Positions 57,401 to 64,000 of a stretch of 64,000 nt of DNA are shown piece after piece. Position 1 is the first letter of the stretch, and each line of letters opens with the position of its first letter. This DNA comes from Trichopria drosophilae. Lineage: Eukaryota; Arthropoda; Insecta; Hymenoptera; Diapriidae. The notes beneath the pieces were generated by a model. The model searched no databases. It was not told the DNA's origin and worked only from the letters and a program-made list of their open reading frames with translations. The stretch spans positions 81,481,001-81,545,000 of the forward strand of contig CM059587.1 of the NCBI GenBank assembly GCA_030407085.1, given 5' to 3'. The position numbers were made by a program, and so were the translations under genes.

Positions 57401-60400
57401 AACAACCCTTTAACACCTAAATGTACAAAAATTTTTCATGAAATTTGGACTATATTTTAGCATTTAGACTCCATGAGAAAGATTTGACACTAGTATTGTC
57501 TTATTGGCCAAGATCCGCTCTTTCCAATGGTACATGTCAAAAATTTTCAAATTAAGAAATAAAAAAGTTATACACGATTTAAAAAAAACATTACATTTTT
57601 TGGTTTTAATTTTAATTTATCTTTATTTCGATATTACCAAATATAAAGATAATTTATAAATATCATGAAAAAGTCTTTCCATAACAACTAAATACTTGAG
57701 AATAACAAATACAAACTTTGTGAGGGACCACTTTATAACTAGTTCATACCTAGTTTAATATTTTTCGTGCATCATCGTTATATCCGCAACTGATAATAGT
57801 TCTAATTGTAACAGATTGAAAACGATGATTGAGTAACTGATGCAACATATACGGAAACTGCGATTGTATTCGTAATTTCGCAGATGACAATATTGCAAAA
57901 ATTGCACATTTGCAACCGTGATATACTTTGCGAAATCCTTTGTATTGTAAAATTTAATAATATCAATTACAGTGTAGACCGTATCAACTGTGCGACTAAT
58001 ATTGTCATGGAGATCATTAATATCGTTTTGAAATGAGTAAACCAATGTACAGTCAATATTACTTGTCTTGTAATCATTCTACTGAATAAAGAAATTGTTA
58101 TATTTAAAATTAACTTATTTAGTTAATTACTGACAATAACTAAAATGAAAATGTTATAATCATGGTTTTAACTATTTTCTTCGTAATAGTTGAACTGACT
58201 ACATGACCTTACTAAGATAACAAAAAAGATCATTTTTTATAGTTAAAAATTTAACAAATTTAAGATTATGATAATTCGTTCAACCATTGTTGGTTTATCA
58301 TCTTCACAATCTATTGTGATATTTAGTCGATGTTTAGTGAGGAAGAAGAATGTTTTTAAGACACGAGCCTTTAGATAAACTTTGAACAAGTATATTTTGT
58401 ATCTAATCAGGAATATGTTGTTTAATTACTCAATAAAATCAGATATAAAACGTTTGAAACATTAATGTCATTTTCCCTACATTGATGAATCATGAATTGT
58501 TATGAACGTAAAGAACTTAATGTTATGTTAACCCAAATAATTGTTGAAGTTTCTTACCGTGCAAGCATCTTTTCCAACTTCTCCTCCTGCGCAGATGAAG
58601 CTATTCCTATCTAAATTAAAATATTGTCCTAACCTAGTGACTCTTAGGCTTTGTTCACAAGCGCTTTGGTCGAGGATTGGCACATCCACTTCTTTTAAAA
58701 TTCGCTGATAACTTCCAGTGGGACCAAAATTATCTTTGCCCCAACCAGACACCCAACACCTGACGATGAAACGAAATCCAAAATAAATGTACTAGCTGAT
58801 ACGAATATTAAGCTACGCATTAAATGCAATACGTACCTGGTCCCAGTTGCAGGTTTGGAGATTGGTCTACATGCCGTATTGATGTTTGGACTAGTGGCAA
58901 TTGGAACGATTCCGTTTAATTTGATGATTGCAACGTCATTTTGTAAATTTCCGCTATTATAATTAGGATGAACTGTAACCGATTTTGGCGAAAATTCTAA
59001 AAATGGGTAAGGTTCGGAGATCGCTTGAGCATCCCATTCTCCGAGTCTTATTTTGAAATTTGCAGGCCTGAAATAAACAAAAATTACAGCATATAGGTTT
59101 TGCGATAATAAGAAGGTTTTACTTTGTTTAATTTGAGATTTTATAATTTACAGTGGTAAATATGAGAAACGCTTTGGAGAATATTGACAGTTAAGTGTGG
59201 TGCAGTCTTGTTTACACCTTGAACGTTATTTGGGATGTAAATATGTTAACATTCATGTGTTAACGAAGCTTCAATAATTCAAATATCGTTAAATGAAGCG
59301 TTTTTCTGATAAAAATATCATACAAAATAATGTCGAGCATTTATTAAAGAAGACAAATATTCTTCGATTACCATTTCATCATTTATATTGTAACATTCTT
59401 TTCTATAATAAAATGATGTTAATGATGCGCAGACCATCAAACTCTTTACAAAAACATTCCATATCTACCCCTTGGTACCAAATACGAATCCATGGCAGAG
59501 TTGCTAATTTGTGGTAATTTAACAACTACAATTAATACAAATCTTGGGTGAAAATCAGTACTTACTGTAAATTGGCGACTTTATGTGCAACTGTTAAAAT
59601 ATGTGTATCATCCATAAGAGTTCCTGATCCGATGTAAGCATTATCTAATGTAAGAATTGTAGCTTGCCATGGATACTGTCCAAATCCTGCGACTCCAGTC
59701 ACAGAAGGTTTCGTGGGAGCTATTTTCACTTTTCCACAAGTTCCATCTTGAATAGGAAACGGCGGTGGCACAGTCGGCGTAATAGCACAACAAACATATC
59801 CTGCAGGGCAAGTGGGATTTTGTACCTAAAACAAGAATGTTTTGAGGTACATGAAAAATGAACAAATGAAGAATAATGTGACATTATTGAGTTAGATTGT
59901 GATATCGTCGACGTTGGGCAGTATCTAATAGGGACCTTTAAAAATGTTATTAAAGTTATCAAATTGATGTTATTCTAATGTTGTACTCATGATACCAACA
60001 CTATTAATAGGGAGTATTTTATGTAAAAATATAAAATAATAATAAGTATAATAATATCAAATAATTTTAGTTTGGAAAAGCGAAAACTGAACTTAATTCG
60101 AATAATAATTTCAGCAATGAATTTGGAAATGGAAATTTGATATTGTAGAATTCACTGAAACCTGCAATATCCGAGAGCATCAGTTGATTTTCAAACCTTT
60201 TAAGGCAGAAAAGTCCCTTTTAACAGTAAACAATATCACTGGTATCATTAATTCTATTGCTCAGAAACTATCCTTTACTAAATTTCTGTTAATTTCTAGA
60301 CTGGTGAAGTATAAAATATCTCCCATTCACCAAGATTATTACTTGGTGGCATATGTTCATATAGTTTTGTAGTAACTATTCGATGTTAAAAATATGTAGT

Positions 60401-63274
60401 GGCTGCCAGCCACTTTGTCTTCAAACAGTCTTCGTATATTCTGAGGAAGAAGGGACTCATCCACATTTATTTTACTATTACAAGTTGTCACCATTTTTCA
60501 GTCAAAGTCATAGCTACTTTCTCGAAAAAGAAAAACTTTCTCGAAAAATGATTTTTTTTTGGGATATGTTGTTATGTGAAAATTACGTTATTATGCCAAA
60601 ATATTTTCTAACGTTCTTAATGAAAATGCGCTACACCTTTGTGTTAATAGAAAATTATAATTTAATCGCAATTATAAAAAAATGTTGCGCGTACAATAGC
60701 TGAATAAGTCTAAGCGTTTTTTTTTTGTAGTCACTTTCTTAAGTCTGAAAGAAGCACATATAGTTCTTCGAGGACAGTTTTTTTTAACAATGATTAAGAA
60801 CATAAATTTCAAAAACATTATAGAAAAGTTGGAAAGGTTACACTAGAGTATATAACAAAAAATTGTTAATTTGATACTTCATTTTTCATCTTTTTCTGTC
60901 ATGTTTTCCGCTTTCGAATGGAGATATTTCATACGTTTATCTAATGAATGATACACACTGACTATTTATAAATAATTTACGCTGCATTTAACGAAATGCT
61001 GATGAATTAAAAAACAAAACAAAAACGCAAATGCACAACCTAAAAGACTCCGAGTATTCGTAAAATTTAGACAAAATTAATTATCTATAAATTTTATTGC
61101 AATTTTGAGAACAGAACCTCATTCTTAAAAAATTCTTTAAAGAATCACATCTATACCGGGTTTCTTTTGAAGAAAATAAGAGTTACATTTTTTTGTTAGT
61201 TTTTTGAATAGCATAAATAGATAAAGTGACCTCGAAAATATTAGTCTATGTCTTTCATATATTTTTGGTGTGTGAAAGTAGATAATAATACTTTGTTGAA
61301 GGTTGATGATCAAAATAAACATTTCGGGACGAATTGCGACAGTTTTGTAATGAATAAAAAGAGGCCGCAAAAATGAAAGTAATTTTATTTAAAATTATTT
61401 TCGGTAGATTGAATATATTGCACTATTTGTTTTAAACAAATTGAAACAATGCAACGAAAAATGCGTAGTTATTTAAGTAAACAATATTTTCCTTCGTATC
61501 TTTTAAGTACGACATTTTCATCAAAGCAAGAAACAACATTTAAACACTGAAATTTAAAAATGTCGAAACAGCAATATGAGCAATGGATAATAAAAAAATT
61601 TGAATGTCTTCTTGCTCAGCGGCAATTCCAGAAGGCGTGAATTATGACCCGACATAAACTTTTAACCTATTTTGTAAGTCGACTCTTAAACGTCAACTCT
61701 TAGCAATAGCGATGAAATAATAGCAAAATCACAACGCTGGTGTTAATCTAAATTATGTTTTTGAATGAAAATATTTATTGCAAAACTTATAGTCTAGTAT
61801 TAAAATTGTTTTATAATCACTCAACGGGTTTGTAAACGTTAACACTTCAATTTTCAGTATTCATATTTTTTGTTCGAATGAAAATGAAAAGACTTTTAGT
61901 TTAATATTGACGTTTTTTAGTAGATTATATATAAGGATGCGTAAAATTAATACATATCTTATGTTTAATACAAACACGAGCAAAGAACTCTTTTGCTTTT
62001 ATCAAATCTCCTGAACCCAAAACGCCTTTTATATGATATTTAAAAAATGTAATTTCTTAGTTATTTATTTGACTAATTTACTATTTTATCTGTTTATTTA
62101 TTTGAAGCATACATTTTTGTTTTCATGTTTGGTTGACATTTCTAATTCTGTATCCTACTATTTATTAACTGCCAAAAACTTTCAAATATTTGGCGACATA
62201 ACGGTGGAAACATTTTTTGCCCGGTTGATGATCAGTTTTACTGATTTCAGGCCAATTGTTGGCCAATATTTCTGGTTGGTTTTCCTGTGGTAATGTAACG
62301 GGTATTTGACCAGAATCTACCAATTTTTTTCTGGCCAAGAATTTTTCGGGATTATGCCCAATAATTGGCTGGTTTGCAATATTGATTTTTTTTAAATTTA
62401 AAACCATTGACCTAGAAAAACATTTGGTTCTACTTTTGATTTGCTACAAGAAACCAGTTTTTGGACAGTTGAAATTGGGCAGAATGTAGTTAGATATAAA
62501 TAATTAACTTTTTAAAAATGGGCACTATCTTCGTTAGTTAGTTACTAAGCATTTATGGGTCATAAAAAATGGGCAGTTGCTGTTTAGTTTCCACCTAGAC
62601 TGCTCATTATTTCTACCAGGGATCTGTCTCTTGTTTTATTTTATATTATGACCGAAAAACGTCAACACTTGATTGCAATTAATACATTTATGCATTCTCG
62701 TTAAGCAAATTCTTGAAATAAATTTAAACTATTTTGAATAATTAAATGATTACACAGGAAAAAAAGTTTTGGAGGACTTTAATCAGATACAGATTATTTT
62801 TGGTCGATGAAAAAGGAATATTATTCAATATGTTACCCATCACTTCAGCTTTTTAAGATACCTAACCTCAAATTGCTACAATGGATATTTTCAAATATTT
62901 TGCGTCGAATGTCAAGAAAAAATGGGTAACGGATTCGTTTTCAGCGGTAAAAAATCTAGAAGAAAAAGGTTTAGGTAATAACTGAAAAACCTGATATACT
63001 TGGTAAAATTAGATAATGGATTCATTTTCAGTTCTCTAATATTGGTAAAATTTATACATCTGATTTAGGTCATCTCTTAATATTTTTTGACATGTATTTT
63101 TGTTTTGATAAAACTAATCATTCGGATTTTCTTCATTTTTCCTAATTTATAAAATATTCAATTTTATTATTTATTAAAAATTTACCTGATTCACAATTCT
63201 GATGTCAAACACAGGCTTCTGAGTTGGACACGTACCCGAAAGAACGCAAGTACATGCAGGAGGATTCGTGGACC
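54471..63274 (-). CDS. Clip-domain serine protease homologue, PPAF2-like, partial at 5' end
   Basis: Exons seen in transcript order: 63274-63186, 59825-59566, 59067-58837, 58759-58558 and 54635-54471, about 314 aa. The first begins mid-codon, so at least one exon lies upstream, probably beyond the window. An N-terminal clip domain has six Cys (ACTCVLSGTC, FDIRIVNQ, then CPAGYVCC), typical of phenoloxidase-activating factor 2 homologues. The S1-like domain keeps the His (LTVAHKV) and Asp (NDVAIIKL) motifs, but the Ser motif reads GDGGSPLVC: the nucleophile is Gly, so it cannot be a protease. The Cys of the His loop is also lost (AHK instead of AHC) and there is no IVGG-type activation site. 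Such proteins act as cofactors in the prophenoloxidase cascade; that role is inferred from the family. Introns are 3.9 kb (54636-58557) and 3.4 kb (59826-63185), without further exons that I can identify. I saw no matching exon in 63275-64000. Confidence 0.9.
54987..55394. repeat. ~400-bp foldback in the SPH intron
   Basis: TTGTGGCTTCAGTAGATT and TTTTTTAATTAATTTGTGG on the left are inverted on the right (AATCTACTGAAGCCACAAAT, ATTAAAAAACACGATG). The arms extend for about 160 bp with moderate mismatches around an AT-rich centre. Confidence 0.75.
56280..56772 (+). mobile_element. Uninterrupted copy of the CAP-intron MITE
   Basis: This 493-bp block aligns in inverted orientation with the host parts of 14815-16570. 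The point where that copy carries the 1.27-kb palindrome reads CTACTAGTTAATATGCAATAAC here, with one TTAA. The end sequences are more decayed (TAAAAGAAATG, TTCTTTCAG). It lies in an intron of the serine protease homologue. Confidence 0.75.
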
Positions 63275-64000
63275 CTTGAAAAAAGAAACATTAAACATTA
63301 ATGATTTAAATATGTATATAATTTTTTATATTCATTGTCAATATTGACTAATCATAATAAACAATAAGACTTAGATGTGACGAATCGACTGTTCTTAAAC
63401 GGCATCAAATTATTTACTAAATAAAATATGTAGAATGATTCACTCGGTAAAACTCATTAAAATACTATTTGTACAGACTTAAGAAATTGGTTTTGGAACC
63501 CAACATGTTAAATAATAAAAATAAACATTCAAATTAGATTTCAGAAAAAGGATTAATTGAGGTGTCTAATGTACCATCCAGTACATTCCTCTGAGGACGC
63601 CCACAGAAGCTCCTCAGAACGTCAAAATATACGATTTAATCATCTTGTTAACTTTTCATTTTACCTAAGGATGACATTTTGTCATCCTGAAAAGGTCTGA
63701 TGCCCTTAAATGTGCTTCGTGAAAGATTGGTTAGAGCCATTTTCGTTTAGTAGTACAAAATAGTAGCACTAATTTATTATATTTTCCCAAATTGGCAAAA
63801 TTCATAAAATGAACGATCTGCAAATGTTTCCACGCAGATGGGTATTAAAATATCTTATAATCTGAAGATTGTTACATAAAATATCATACGTGTTTTTCCT
63901 TTTAAAATTCGATGATTCTTTGCACAAGTCATTACTACAAACATTTACCTTAAACAATATTTTCGATTTATCTAATGTAAGTTGAATAGGCATACTTCGT
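63275..64000. other. Upstream part of the SPH gene region, nothing firm
   Basis: This should be intron or 5' flank of the serine protease homologue. A minus-strand candidate ending in TTTAAG|GTAAATG (about 63949) has the wrong phase: the needed frame contains TAA. GAGGACGCCC / GCTCCTCAGAACG at 63593-63622 resembles the 44846-44974 element. Confidence 0.4.

Noticed and set aside
57755..58045. 96-aa minus-strand frame in the serine protease homologue intron
   Set aside because: It has no family motif, no fitting splice sites in the gene's frame, and a composition like the AT-rich background.
62165..62407. 80-aa minus-strand frame
   Set aside because: It is built from repeated TTGGCCAA-type sequence that looks like an eroded repeat; no coding support.
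63802..63993. Possible upstream exon of the serine protease homologue
   Set aside because: The candidate donor gives the wrong phase: the needed frame contains a stop codon just before it.

Overview
The window is AT-rich nuclear DNA of an insect, most likely a hymenopteran. The evidence is spliced genes with GT/AG introns, two antigen-5-type CAP genes, a clip-domain serine protease homologue of the phenoloxidase-activating-factor-2 type, a single-domain GH18 chitinase, and retroelement remnants with motifs I associate with wasp and ant genomes. The order is an inference; no ribosomal or mitochondrial sequence is present to test it.

Layout. 1-4561 is intergenic and holds a nested pair of inverted-repeat elements. 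4562-7879 (+) is a GH18 chitinase-like gene whose third intron carries a reverse-strand non-LTR remnant. 7880-12114 is intergenic. 12115-19000 (+) is a five-exon CAP gene; its last intron is swollen to 4.2 kb by a pile of MITEs, one of which has been split by a 1.27-kb palindrome. 20326-24270 (+) is an apparently complete R2-superclade (R4/Dong-like) retrotransposon with an intact ORF, a poly(A) tail and a 9-bp target duplication, sitting at the edge of a (TAA)n tract. 25840-27293 carries two blocks of one 30-bp minisatellite. 28283-30169 (-) is a second CAP gene with the same intron positions and phases as the first but a long Asn/Pro/Gln-rich C-terminal tail. 30170-40322 is repeat-rich intergenic DNA with MITEs, foldbacks and a composite satellite-like array. 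40323-45310 (-) is a complete eight-exon M17 leucyl aminopeptidase of the granny-smith/W07G4.4 type. 45311-54470 is intergenic with several MITEs. 54471-63274 and beyond (-) is a clip-domain serine protease homologue with Gly in place of the catalytic Ser; its 5' end lies outside the window.

The genes are not an operon-like unit. The two CAP genes are convergent paralogues. Several products (CAP proteins, clip-SPH, chitinase-like) are probably secreted or surface proteins; the aminopeptidase lacks a signal peptide and is probably cytosolic.

The most notable non-genic content is a dense, datable record of small DNA transposons. It includes two cases of TTAA-type elements inserted into TA-type elements, one of them supported by an empty site 40 kb away, and several near-perfect or perfect hairpins. 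I found no convincing wholly new gene system. The best candidates for something unusual are the 5' region of the R4/Dong-like element, the long palindromes, and the composite repeat array at 37.7-38.9 kb.
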